From Protula sp. h YS-2021 (Eukaryota; Annelida; Polychaeta; Sabellida; Serpulidae): 64,000 nt of DNA. The translations under genes were made by a program, and so were the position numbers. Under the pieces are notes generated by a model, which saw only the letters and a list, made by a program, of their open reading frames with translations, had not been told where the DNA came from and did not search any database. The stretch is taken from NCBI GenBank assembly GCA_949752745.1, contig OX457026.1, positions 33,595,911 to 33,659,910 on the forward strand, read 5' to 3'. Below, piece by piece: positions 34,701-47,436 of the stretch; positions within the stretch are counted from its first letter, which is position 1, and each line of letters starts with the position of its first letter.

Positions 34701-36490
34701 TGTTATGCATACTCGTAAACCAGCAAATATTTCACAGCTTTTTTTGTTCCTAGAACACTTCTTGCGGACAAGTTCACGTCACAACTTTACATCCACCAAT
34801 GAGAATTAACATTTTCATCACGTGATCAAAAAGTGCCATTGCCTGCGTCAGGGCAAAAAGCATATTTTCTCTCTTTTATACCAAATATAACAGGGTATTT
34901 TTCTTGTTCTGGGCCGATTGCATACATTTTGGCCTACTTGACACATGTCAGGAGGTTAGTTCTTTAAATACTTTTGCCGTTTAGAAAAATTTTATTACTT
35001 AGCTTAAATATCGAAGAATTTGTCTTGGTATAAAACAGTGCAATAAACTCCAATCTCGTTCATTATGCCCTCAGTTACCCACAGTGCAATGCATGAAGCT
35101 GTCCGCAGGAATCCAGTCTATTGGGAATATTTTACAATGACTTTTATTCATTGCCTGCACATGTGTTACATAATAATACATTTACCGCAGTACTACTTTT
35201 GGTTTTACTCCTTGCGTGTTTATGTAATTGTGGTCCATGGCCAGTTTACAGTAAAAACACGTTTCAGTGTCTTCAAACACTTATGTATAAGTAATATGTT
35301 TGTATCGCAAATAAACAAGTTAATTTTTAAAAGTTATTTTCACTTACCATTATTGCATTTCATTTATATTAAGAGCATATTGACGAATTTTGTGGGTGAT
35401 AATATATGATTCTTACAAGAAACAATTCTCATAACGCTATGTGTTCTCTTTAGGTATTTTGATTCATAAATTCTAATAAAATGTTACCCGGATTATTTTT
35501 CTAAAATTCTAACCACTTTAAATGTGTGTTTTATGATTTATTGATTTTTGTAGATATAAATTTATTCATCACATATTTAAGTATTATTAAATTTGATGGT
35601 CGCGAAATCCCGAAAAGCCCTATTTTAGATAGGTCCAAAAACTCTACAATACCTTTATTTTTTAGTCAGAACCCCGGAAAACCATCAATCCTCAGATTTA
35701 CTTCGTACTCAATATAGAAAGATTCCTTTCGCAGGAATTTTGATCTAGTAAACGTGAAAAATGCATTATTCCATTTTAAGCAGTTCAAAAGACTAAATAT
35801 GCATTATAAACAACTGAAGTGAAGTAGTTTTGTAAGATATTTCGTAAAAAAATGTTCCCGTATGAAAAAGATAAACAAATAGTTCATGTTTGAAAAATAC
35901 TGTTACGTTTCTGCTGTTTCACAAGTCTAATTTTTTTGTTGCCGAATGAAAGCAAAAGACCCTGGTACTTTGGTGTAGACATTCGATCCTCGTTCTGAGC
36001 TGTACATAAACAAGTCTGTGCATCATTGCGAAATGGCGAATTTTTGCACATTTTATTCGAAACGAACAAAGTATGATTTAACTTGCGGCAGCTGTGGAAG
36101 TTACGCCACCAAATCATCAAGCTCAATGCTAAATGCCCAATAAAACGAATCGTCCAACTCGCACAAAGGTGGAAACGGTGTGAGAAGCTGCGTTATGAGC
36201 GATATTCAAATACTTTACGTAAACCAGAGCTCCCTACTTCATATTGATACTAAGGCACTGTCAGATATAACTCAAGTCCACAATGATATCATAACACCTC
36301 AAACACCTTGTTCCTCTATTGTAATGCACCAGGAAAAACTCACTTTTGCTAGTTTTGGTTGCACTGTCTTGGCATCCATGTTGATTTTTAAAGGAAAAGG
36401 AAGTACAGAGGGTTTTCCAAATTAAAATAAAACGAATGTCTATTTGCATGACAGTGGTGTAAGTATAGCCTTCTTATACATATGTTTGTT
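31750..36490. other. Intergenic repeat-poor to degenerate stretch
   Basis: It holds a patch at about 31840-31910 with repeated ACTCGCCGACA/ACTTGCCGGCA motifs; a segment near 32035-32100 (GCGAAGCGGGAACTATAG, GTCTGTCTGTCGG) resembling interspersed repeats common in marine invertebrates; a poly-C run at about 32289-32306; and loosely repeated AGAGCGCG..ACAAAG(T/A)AC units at 33180-33560. The missing first exon of RPS28 may be here. No other gene was supported. Confidence 0.4.
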
Positions 36491-37647
36491 ACAGTGGATC
36501 TGTAGAATCAGCAGATCTAAAGAATCGCTGAAATTTTCAGCGAATCTGTAGATCCGCTGATTCACTTAGCGAATCTATAGATCCGCTGGTTTTTGGGTGC
36601 GAAAATTCGACAGTTCCGTTGAAATGATTGTGACCCTTGAAATTAACTATAGCAAATAGTGATTTCAATGTGTTTTATCAGTGTCAGGGTTTCTCCATTT
36701 CATTATAGCATTACGCTGAATGATATTCTGCTGTAAAACCAAAGCCACTTTAATGAAAAGTACTACTTTTATTGAGCAACATAAAACTACATTCTGAATA
36801 TTACAACAGTTAACTTGTTCAAGAGGCACTTATCACGTTAATAACAAAAGTCAATTGCAATTCTTCTTCTTTATCCTAAGGTAACAACGCGCCTATTTTA
36901 CAATGATGCAGTTTACCTCAACAAAGCGATTACTTTGCACCAAAAAAATTATAACTGTTTTTACACACAATATTTACATATTACACTTTTACTTTTCTTT
37001 GAAATACCTACACTTTACGCTTTATTTTTGCATGATAAACTTGCATGACAACGGGAGTTGCAATTGACATTTGCTTTAAAGCACCTGCACCTGTTTGTCT
37101 GACAGCGTTTACTACCAGCATAGTTACATCTTAGAACCCCCTGTCCACACAATTTTACTCAAACTGAAAAACCTATCTCAGCGAAACCTCGGAATTTAAG
37201 TTAAGGCCATTTTCATTGATAGGCTTGAAAGCACACAGGTCGAATCGGTTTAACAGATATCTACCCTTTAATATTCTGCCTCGAATACCGATAGTGTACA
37301 TATGATTTTCTTCGCGGTTTCGAACAACACCAAGAATATTGCGGGGATCAAGACAATGCAAGTATAATGAAGTGAAGATCACAAGGTTGTCGTTTCTTTT
37401 AATTGTAAACCACAAAGGCATCAACATTGTAACTAATTCACCGAAATCTAGAATTGTAATGGTTATTTTCAAGGTTCACAATCATTTCAGCGGATCTGTC
37501 GAATTTTCGCACCTAAAAACCATTGGATCTATAGATTCGTTGAAATTTTTAGCCGATCTATAGATTCGCTAAGTAAATTAGCGGATCTATAGATTCGCTG
37601 AAAATGTCAGCGAATCTACAGATCCGTTGATTCTACAGACCCGCTGT
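36491..37647. mobile_element. 1.16-kb element with ~155-bp inverted termini built of a 20-bp subrepeat
   Basis: The left end (36491-36645) and right end (about 37475-37647) are inverted copies. Each contains several tandem or inverted versions of GCGAATCTATAGATCCGCT, itself partly palindromic, and closes with GGTGCGAAAATTCGACAG. The outermost bases are ACAG(T/C)GG(A/G)TCTGTAGAATCA on each side. The 830-bp interior has only short open frames and no transposase motif, so it is probably non-autonomous. The superfamily is not assigned because no target duplication is clear. Confidence 0.75.
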
Positions 37648-37779
37648 AGCATATTCATTTTAAACTCATTCTTGATGACAGCAGTGACCCCTCCATATGC
37701 ATTTTTAGGATTGTTTCGTCAGCCATATTTTAAAAAAATCAGCTGTTCTGTGCATTCTTGCATGGGTGGTAGTTTAAAA

Positions 37780-39440
37780 ACACATTGTTTTTATCAGAAG
37801 CAGAGGACAATGAAATTTTAGATATTGTTAAAAATCTTAAAAGTAAAACTTCATGTGATTGTGAAAATATTGAAATGATTTCTAAAAACATGAACTCAAG
37901 GAAATTGTAAAATCTTTAAAGTATTCATGCAACCTGTCGTTTTACAGTGGTATTTTCCCCTGATTGGATGAAAGTTGGTAAAGTTATTCCTCTGTTTAAA
38001 GGTGGTGATAAATGTTCATTCAATAACTACATGTACTAGATATCTACATGTCATGTACAAGAAGGCATTCGATACAGTTGATCATAAATATTGCTCAAAA
38101 ATTTAGATATGTATGGTGTTAGGGCTAAGAATAATCAATGGTTAAGTAGCTATTTATTAAATCGCAAACAATTTATTGGAATAGAGAATGTACCTTCTAG
38201 TTCTTCAGATATTATCTGTGGTGTACCACAAGGTTCTATTCTAGGCCTGAAATTGTTCATTTTATTCATCAATGATTTCTGTAATGTCTCACAGATACGC
38301 AAGTTCATTTAATTTGCTTATGATACCAATTTGTTTAGTTTCGGCAAAGACTTACTTAGATTAAACCAAAAAAAATGTTAGTTAAGAGTTAGATAAACTG
38401 AGTACATGGTTTGCTATCAACAAATTATCTTAAAAGTATCTAAAACAAAATTTATTTTACTTAGTAACAAAACATTGTATCTGACATCAAAGTATCTATA
38501 GATAATGAAAAAAATTGAGAAAATAAAACAAAATTTTAGGTTTTATCATTGAATGTTAACTTACCTGGAAATCACACTGCATGAGATTTGGAAGTTTTCT
38601 AAATTGTGTGCAATCATTTATAGAGCAAGGGCAAAGATAAGTAGTGAATCGCTTAGAATTTTATAGTGTACACTTTTTCTGCGTTACCTAAATTACGGGG
38701 TTAAGGTTTGGGGACATTCTTATAAGTTGGCTACCACCTCCCTAATAGCTAATCAGGAAAAAGTTACACGCATAATATGTTAAGTGACTGAATATAAACA
38801 TTCTGGTTTTTTATTTAACAAAATGAGGTTATTGAAATTTACGGATATTGTTAACTTATACACTGATGTATTTATGTTTTGAGTTTAAAGAAATTTAATA
38901 CCGACAAATTTTTTGCAATATTTTAATGTTAACTGGTCTAAACTGACGTTATAAAACTCGGCAGCATAAAAATTGAAACACTAATACGTAAGAACAAAAA
39001 CAGAAATCTCAGTGTTTGCCAGTTAAAGGAGGACAACTTTGAAATAGTTTAGGCCATGATCTGACCAATATAACAAACATAAGGGCTTTTAGCAATCGTC
39101 TATTTAGTGATTATTAACAGTACATTTTGTATGTTTGACTATATGCTGTGATAGTATATAATTGTTACCTGTTGCAAATATTTAAACTTTTTATGGTAGA
39201 AATGAAAATATATAGCACTGTTAGTTTTACATAATGACTAGTTCATTACAAAAGGCCAAACAATTTATAAGCTCGGAGCTTCAGTTTGTACCTTTTCTGT
39301 TACATCTGAGAGTAATTACTTATTTTCCAGGAGACTTTTATATTGTTTATTGTTATGCAATTCGCTGAAGCTAAATTATATTTAGAATTTGTACCAGAGA
39401 GATGTTCAGAATAAACTTTATTTCATTTGATATGATTTGA
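37780..39440 (+). pseudogene. Decayed LINE reverse transcriptase
   Basis: Broken frames read, in order: FPDWMKVGKVIPLFKGGDK, KKAFDTVDHK, then a 73-codon frame (38091-38312) with WLSSYLLNRKQF and CGVPQGSILG, followed by FAYDTNLF, the eroded FADD box. This is the motif order of Jockey/CR1-group LINE reverse transcriptases. Several stops and frameshifts make it dead. The 3' end near 39440 has short ATTTGAT repeats after AATAAACTTTATTTC, a common LINE tail. Confidence 0.8.
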
Positions 39441-39559
39441 TTCTTCGGCCCAACTCTGAGGCGGATTTTAACATGATGCAAGTAGCTTTCTATCTATCTA
39501 GCAGTACTTTACATATCTCACTGTTAAACAGTCTTGCATATTGTAAAAACGTGCATCTG

Positions 39560-41240
39560 AGTAACCAAGTCAAAAAAATCTTCCAGTAATATTTCGCAAT
39601 GGGTAATGTAAAACCACTAAAGTCACAGCGACCGTCTTGGCGTTGAAGCCGACGCTAGGCAACTGGAATTTGAATTGGTCTAAACTTGGCTGGATAGCTG
39701 TTTCTGGGGAGCAGGTTATTCCATATACGAGTCTCGGACGGGAAGAACGAGTACGTACCCTCAAGCACACGCGTCTATGGTTGTAGCAATCGAACGTGGT
39801 GTCCTCTTGTTGTTGAGGGATCCCACACTGGCGCTACGTATTCCAGTGTGGGCCGCACGTACAGAGTATAGCAGTTGGCTTTGATAGGCTAGGGACACAA
39901 TTTTGGAAATTTTAGAAAGGAATGCAGGAAAGCTCTGATGGAATTTGCTTTCTTTGCTATTTTGCTAACGTGCTCGTTGAATGTTAACCGGTTATCTATT
40001 GTCACTTCCAGGTATTTGGCATTAGGTATGCTCCTGAGCCTTTTATCATGAATAGTTTATGTTGACTTGATGGGCTTCTTGTTGATGATGGTGATTGCTT
40101 CACATTTATCTGGAAGTAACGCCATGATCCATATTTTCTCCCATTCTTGGAGACGATCCAAATCTCCCTACAAGAGTGCTGCATCACTCTTTGTGCGAAT
40201 TGTCGGCGAAGAGACTTTCGGATAAATGGCGAACAAATTCAAGCAGGTGGTTTATATAGACCAGAAACCAGAGGTGGCCAATAACGCTAGCTTGAGGGAT
40301 ACCAGGCCAGCGTACTGTACTGCTTGGGATACTGGGATAGCTTGTACAGTAGTCAGCTTGTACAGTAGTCTATTGTGCAGGATTTTGCCAAAGGCCTTTG
40401 AAATATGTAACAATATGGAATAGCGTTTCTCATTGTTGTTTACTGCTCTTTCGTTCTTATTTATGGTTAAGATCAGTTAAAATCCAGTAGATATATACTA
40501 TAGGAAGCCATGTTGTGCGTTATTAAGGATGAGATTGCGTCTAGGTGTCTTATATACTGGTAGTGGAGATCTATCTGTAATTCGGTGGTGAACTGTGCCC
40601 CCCTTTTTGTTTGAAAAAGGGATTTACTAAAGCCTCACGCCAATCGCCGGGGATCTTCCCCTGCTGTACTGTTGCTTGGAATAGGGCTGTTAATGGGGCA
40701 GACATTTCAGTAGCGCAATCGCGACGCAGTTTGGATGAAATATTGTCGGGACTCTGAGCTTTATTCTCATTTAGAGGCTATAGCAGTTTTTGTACTCCAC
40801 TTCGGTCACCACTCAGATCTGGTAGATCAGATTGAGGAATAGGGCCTAGATCTGGTAGTAACTCAAGATCTTCTTTGTGAACGCTGATGTAAACTGCTGG
40901 TTAAGCGCATTTGCCCTGGCTTTTGGACTGATATGAGTTGAGCCGTTTACCTTAAGATAGGTCAGGTAACACCTTTTACGTTTTAAATATGCCCAAAATT
41001 TTTTTCGGGTTTTCTTTAAAGTCACCACAAAGCATTTTATTTATATAACCATCATGCACTTTACGTTTTTCTTTTTGACACATCTTCAAATTTTGAAGAA
41101 CGACAGAATGCTTTCCACGTTTCTAAGCCTGTTTCGTGCGTTTACAGAGCTTTTTAATATAATTTGATATCCAAAGTTGAGAGATAAGAAACGAAGAAAG
41201 CTTTGTTGGAACATATTTTTTGTAGACTATCCGTAAATAT
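39560..41240 (-). pseudogene. Decayed LINE reverse transcriptase, opposite strand
   Basis: On the minus strand, fragments run KKFWAYLKRKRC and VNGSTHISPKARANALNQQF (near 41000-40870), then QQGKIPGDWREALV (near 40680-40620), EWEKIWIMA-like and CEAITIINK-like pieces (near 40170-40060), and finally TYSFFPSETRIWNNLLPRNS (near 39770-39700). These are the linker, reverse transcriptase and C-terminal motifs of a Jockey/CR1-type ORF2. Multiple stops and shifts are present. It is distinct from the plus-strand copy just upstream. Confidence 0.8.
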
Positions 41241-41539
41241 ATTCATTTGACTGCTAAAACGTACTTAGTTTAAGTTTCATTGTGACACAATCAATATGGA
41301 TTATTACTCTGCATAGATTTTTCGTCTTTATCCAAGACGAATGAGTGCGAATGAGACCAAAAGGACTCAAGAAATAATTCTTAAAGCAAAAAAAAAAAAG
41401 ACCTATTGAGAGAAAAGTTAAGAATAGCGAATAAAAAAGTGAATGAATTAAACTCAAAAATAAAATCTTTGAAAATTTCTGAAAGTTTCAGTGAAAGTGT
41501 GTCTCAGGATACTTATTAACGGATATTTGAAATCAACCC

Positions 41540-43620
41540 AAAGATGTGCAATTCAAAGCCTCATCAGAACGACAACAGAAAAAAACTAGAGGACCGGAAA
41601 GCCAAAAAGTTCAGTCGATACGATCTGCACGTGAGCGGAGTACAACTAAAAAAAATGGGTCAAGACCATCTCAAAATACCAGCTCAAAAACCAGAAATAT
41701 CAGTTCTGGTACGAGGGTTAAATTTTGCAATAAGTTTGCAGGAAATTCCGCTTGAACAGCACATTGTCGCTCAGAAAAAGCAGCATGATCGCTACCCGTA
41801 GACCATGCAGACGAACTAAAGTCGCGGGTGAGTTGCGAAATGCACGACCCCCAGAATCAAACATCACGAAGGAAGGAGGCCTTACATGCACTGAAAAAGG
41901 AATGAAGATATAATCATCCTACCTGCAGATAAAGGCAAATGTACTGTAGTTTTTGGCAAATCAAAATATATTGAGAAGGTTGAAGAAATGTTGAGCGATC
42001 ACAAAACATATAAAGTAATCAGTGGGACACCACTCCAAAATACTAAGCTGATAGCCCTGGTCGAACCGTTAAAAGACAAAGACAAATTAACCGAACGACA
42101 ATACAGTTACCTCTATCCCACCTCGGAAAATGTCTGTCACCTGTACTGCACCCCAAATCCGTTACGACCCATAGTCGACTACACCGGATCAATTGCATAC
42201 AACACGTCGCAGTTTTTGTCGTTGTTGCTAGGAAAATGAAATGGTCATGTGCAAAATTCAAAGGATATGGGCCGACACAATATGTGAAATAACGAGGGTG
42301 ACATATTCAGTCCACATGACGCCTCCAGCCTGTTTACAAATACCCCTATCCCAGAAACAATTGACAATATAAAGCAAAAAATATTTATAAACAGTATACC
42401 AAGCTTGTTGAGAGGACAAAACTAGAGGAAGATGTGGTCAATCTGCTAGATTTTATACACATAACAACAAATATTCAGTTTCAAGAAAAAGTTAACAGAC
42501 AAAAATTTAGAGCAGCATGGGAAGTCTAATTTCGGCAATAGTGGCCAATTTCTTTAAGGAAGACCTTGAGCAACAAGCAATCGAGACGCCACCACCTGAA
42601 GCCAAGCCACAATTATGGAAAAGATAGACTGATGATGTATTTGAAGTGGTAAGAATGATCAACTTTTAATCGATCAACTCAGTCATATAGACAAAACAGA
42701 CAGTATTAAATTCACCAATGAAAAAGAAAACGATGGACAAATACCGTTAATAGACACCCTAGTGACCCGCAAAGAAATGAAACCCCCCAACTACAAGCAT
42801 ACAGAAAAAAGACGCACACTGACCAGTACTTAAACTGTCAGTCACACCATCCTCTGCAACACAAGCTGAATGTAATTCAAACGTTGTTTGACCGGGAAGA
42901 AAATAGTAGACCCAGAAAAAGAGGGAGAGTACATAAAAAGGCTATGAAGTTATCCGGATACCCAGAGTTGTCCTTCAAAAAAGCAACACAGCAGAAAAAA
43001 CAGAAAAAATCCAGAGACAAGAAAATTCAGTAAAAAAGGAAAGCCACAGAAAGATCCACAGAAAAATAGACTACTTACCACAATTTCATACCTCAAGAGG
43101 CTCACAGAAAGTCTAGAAAGGATATTCAGACAGTTCAACAGCTCAGTAGCGGTCAAACCTCACCAAACTCTAAGACAGGTTCTGATTCACCCAAAGGATA
43201 AACGTAAAATCGACGAAACCTCGGACCATGCAAGGACTGTCCAAAAGTCTATATCGATGAAACAGGACGATATTTTGGCATACGATAAAAAAGAACACGC
43301 AAAATAAATTAAAGAATCTGAGAAATTACATTTAATTCGTAAAACAGAGCGTCACAGTCAGACATCAATAATTCGGCCATTACCGACCATGTAGTGAGCA
43401 CAAACCACTCCACAGACTGGGAAAAAGCAAAACCACTGGCACGAAAAGACGATCGAACAAGGAGATGGATACGCAAAGCCTTTCACATAAAGCGGGCCAA
43501 GGCGCTTTCATGAGCTGAGACGGTTGACAATACAAGCTGTCAGACACCTGAGGCTGCTACCAAGTCGGCTCATTCGCAATGACGAAGTCTTTGGATAAAG
43601 GTGAAAGATCTGTGCAAGGT
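41540..43620 (+). pseudogene. Broken Penelope-like element (reverse transcriptase + GIY-YIG)
   Basis: Broken frames spell Penelope-type features: IILPADKGKCTVVFGKSKY (41910-41965), LRPIVDYTGSIAYN (42165-42200), FRAAMGSLISAIVANFF-like, then WKR-stop-TDDVFEVV where the catalytic Tyr of the Y-x-DD box is a stop (near 42620), IPLIDTLVTRK, and finally CKDCPKVYIDETGRYFGIR (about 43230-43290), the GIY-YIG nuclease start. Penelope-like elements pair this RT with a C-terminal GIY-YIG nuclease. Several frameshifts show it is inactive. Confidence 0.82.
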
Positions 43621-46600
43621 AATAATCCATACTGATTGTGTCACAATAAAATTTGAACTAAGTTTATTGTTGAGTTTTTTTTTTAAATTTTGTTGTTAAA
43701 TACGTGCCAAAGTTCCTGTATCGGTATATCAATTCATAAGAAAAAGTGTTACTAAACAAATCAAGATCTTCTTTTAAATTTTGTGTAACTGCTCTCTCAA
43801 CAATTTTATTTACTTACTCATAATTTTATTAACTTGAACCTATTTCATAGAATATCCTGTTTCAGAGTAACCAAATCGAGAATTTACTGTTATATGTCTG
43901 TTGTTAAGGTTATTTTGCGTGTCGCAAAGCTTTTTCTTGGGTGGATGGAGCGAGTGGTAAAGAAGATTTGCTGTAATATCTATTACTTAGAATCCCCTCC
44001 CCAATTCCACTTGAAAAATACAACTAAAACTCTGTTTTTTTTATTTCGAGGCTTAAGTAGAAACTTTAAAAATTATATTGCACTTAAAGTCCTTGAAGTT
44101 AAATTACATAGACCACTTTCGGAATATATATTGATTTGTTGCTTGAACTAACGTAACCGACGACAGATACGTAATGAAATAAGCAACACCAACATTTTGA
44201 ATTGCATGTTTTATTATTAAGTTCAGAAACTGATAACCAACAGTAACGTATACTTTTAATCTACTTATGTACTTTTATACTACTATATATAGTTTAGCTT
44301 AGCTTTAATAATCATTTTAGTATAGGCGATAGTTTTAACTGTTAAAGTGTTATTAAATAAGTTTTATAGACACCAGCATGTTAAATCTTATGTATGTGTT
44401 ACTATTATCTCAGTGGACCATGTGTAAGGAAAATTTGATTGTGATATGACGAAAATCGTAGAAACAGTGGCACCTAATAAAAATTTGCAGACAGACGTAA
44501 AAAAGGGTTACTACGACCAGTCATTACTGTGACTCTACATTGTAAAATCAGACAAATCTGCCGCAACAATATCACATATCACAATTACCCCTGATCTTGA
44601 CTATCCTGTCGTAAAATTTAATGAATTAGTTGACAGGTTTCGGATTCGCCACACTGGCGAAATTTTGGATATTTGGATATCGAAAAAATTAAATAATAAG
44701 ATCCATTCCCTTTCTACCAAACTGAGTGGGCAGTCTGTCGTCAAAGCTTTAGTGTGATCAATTGAAATCTGTTGGAGCAATAGCATTTATTCAAAGATTA
44801 CAAACATACGAGGAGAGACCGAGGCCACACCATAGCTATAGCCCATGTGACCGGAGGCCCCCTATGCTACAATGTAAGGTAATGCGTGGCAAACACACTT
44901 ACATTAAATTTCAGTCATATAGTCATGCAGTTTTGGCGAAGATACGAAGTAAAGATACCTGTTTTGACTTACTCAAAACCGCTTCAACAGAGAGGGAAAC
45001 AGGCAGTTTAAAGCGTCATTCATTATTTGAGCTAACCGAGTGCTCTTAAGGCCAATGCATTGTTATTACAGTATTGACCAATTTGATATGACGCCTAAGA
45101 GACACAAGCTATTCAGGATACTTAAGTCCAGTACAGCTGTATTATTGTTTTTGCGTGATACAGTCGCTTTCTGGTGCCATGCAATAAGTGGGATTTGTAG
45201 GGGCATGCTTGACGGGGCTAAATATTTTACTATTAAATTTTATTTCTTATTTTATATTATTTTATTTCTTATTTTATATTATTGAAAGCTTTCTGTGCAC
45301 ACTCCGCATAATTCTGCATTGAAACCGCTCAGAAATATAAAATTGGACAAAATGATGTCATGATGACGTCACAGGCGATGCGTGGAAACCAACAGTTAAG
45401 GAGGGAAGCGAAAAAAAATGAAAAAAGAAAAATGAGACTTTTATCATGGCTGCTAACACAACAATTCCTTGGGACCATGTCCCAAGTATGAGAAAACCAT
45501 CTTAATTGAAGGTCAGTGATCACCGATATAGGTAAGTTGTTTACTTTTTGTGCCTTGCAGTGTTCTGTTGTTGATATTAAGAGGCTTGACGAATAACAAC
45601 CAATGTAAATGGAAAAAAACATAGGTTTATTACATGTTTATTAAAAAGGCTTTCTACAAAGTATTTGCTATGCATTGATATCACACTTACATCTGTATGA
45701 TTATTATAATTCCAATGAATTAATTGACATAAACGCTTTGTTAAGTATTTTTATTGTTTTCAAAACACTCTTTCAACTAAATGATTATGCATGCAATTGT
45801 TTATGGACGCAGCATTTTAAAAAATTATATTTGAATGAATATTTCTGAAGCATTCAATTGCGTTCATTATGACCTCCTGTATTCAGATTAATACGGTCAT
45901 AATTTCACAAAATGAATTGCTGTTTTTTATATAACAATATACCAAAAATATAATTGTGCCTCGCAAAATTCAAATACTTTAAGATTTCATTTTAAAGTAT
46001 TATGTTAAAATCTTATTGCTTGTTTTATATTAAACCTACTTCTTGGACATAAACCTACTTCTTGGACATCTTAGACAAAAATTAAATTGGTCAAAACATG
46101 GATTTTGAGTGTCAAACTGATATATTTTAATAAGAAGAAATTTAGCTACTTACACTGAGTGTTAAGTCTTTCGTTTAAGACAAAACAAGTTTTTTAACAA
46201 GTCACTGTCGTATTAATTATCAGACAATCTTTATCAGTTACATTGTGTATAGGCAAGGTAGAACAAGAGAAATGAGAAAATACCGTATTAAATACAAGCA
46301 TAGCTCAAAATATCATGTGAGCGTTTGTTTTACGATATTATTATTCAGACTTAATATAATACATATGCAACATAATATAATATACTTTAATACCCTGTGC
46401 TTGACTACGTGCAGCTTCGTATTGCTTCGAACTTTCTTTGTTATGGTAATTTTAAAACTTTGTACCATGTGGCTCGGCAGAGATGTACTAACACAAATCA
46501 TACATGATGTTCTGCCGATTAATTTATGGTAGCTTTGCTGTTAAGTTACTGTTTAGGGGCAATTTTCGAGTCATAAATATGTCCCTTCCCCTAATCCTCC

Positions 46601-46879
46601 CTCCCGTCAAACGCGTGTTTCAGTAAAATCGTGACTTTGACCCCAAAGAATCCTCCTGCAGTTCTCCCTCCTTTTCGAAGACATAATAAAGTGAAAAGTA
46701 CAACGATGAATTCTAGCAACGATTATCTTTTTAGGTTACCGTGTATTTCAGTTTCCATACCTTGACTTTTTAACTCTTACACAGTTTACTCAAACGCATT
46801 GGAACATTCTTTTATGGCCTTACAATATCACCATTTATGATATTGAATAATCGTTAAGAACACTGAAAATTGTGTTAAT
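43621..46879. other. Stretch without a supported gene
   Basis: AT-rich intergenic DNA between the Penelope-like remnant and the propeller exon. It has a 22-bp tandem duplication at about 45236-45283 (TTTTATTTCTTATTTTATATTA) and a 19-bp direct duplication at about 46033-46071 (TAAACCTACTTCTTGGACA). Open frames here show no motif or splice context. Confidence 0.45.
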
Positions 46880-47436
46880 TTAATGCGAGAGTATAAACAT
46901 GCACAGTGCTTGAGTATTGAAACATGTTACGTATAATCTTCGCCTAATAAAAACTGCACCGGATGGCTTCATGCGAAATCCAGGAATGTTAACCTTATGC
47001 CATTTCAACCCACTGGACATTGTCTTCTGCCATATTTGTATTCTGTTGTTACCTTCATCTGATACTAAAATTGACCGAGTATCGTCTGCGTGACACAATC
47101 GTGCCATATGAAACTCTCCAAGCTGTCTGCCATGGCGTCCGTACGTTTCTATACTACTGCCGTCAAAAGAAGTAACATATATAACATCATCATGCAAACA
47201 ACATGCACGAATGACACCAGCAAATACGTCTAAAGTTACTACTTGTTCGTTGTCAGTCGGGAGTGATATAATCTTTAATAATTTCCAAGTAGTTGGGCCA
47301 CAATGCTCATAAATACGGATAGAACATGCATCCGAGTAGTCGTCTGAAGATCTGCGCATAGCTGCGTACAAGTGGCCGTCTGTATAAACCACATCGGTAT
47401 ACCACTGGTTTGTCTCTATAGACACTATAGAGCTTC
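46880..47436 (-). CDS. Exon 7: C-terminal NHL propeller blades
   Basis: Starts after CTGTAATAG (47436) or GGAAG (47432) depending on the donor used, and ends at a stop at 46880. Contains IYVTSFDGSSIETY, ILVSDEGNNRIQIW and RLYVTCFNTQALCMF, three blade-like strand sets, the middle one a strong NHL motif. Confidence 0.8.
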
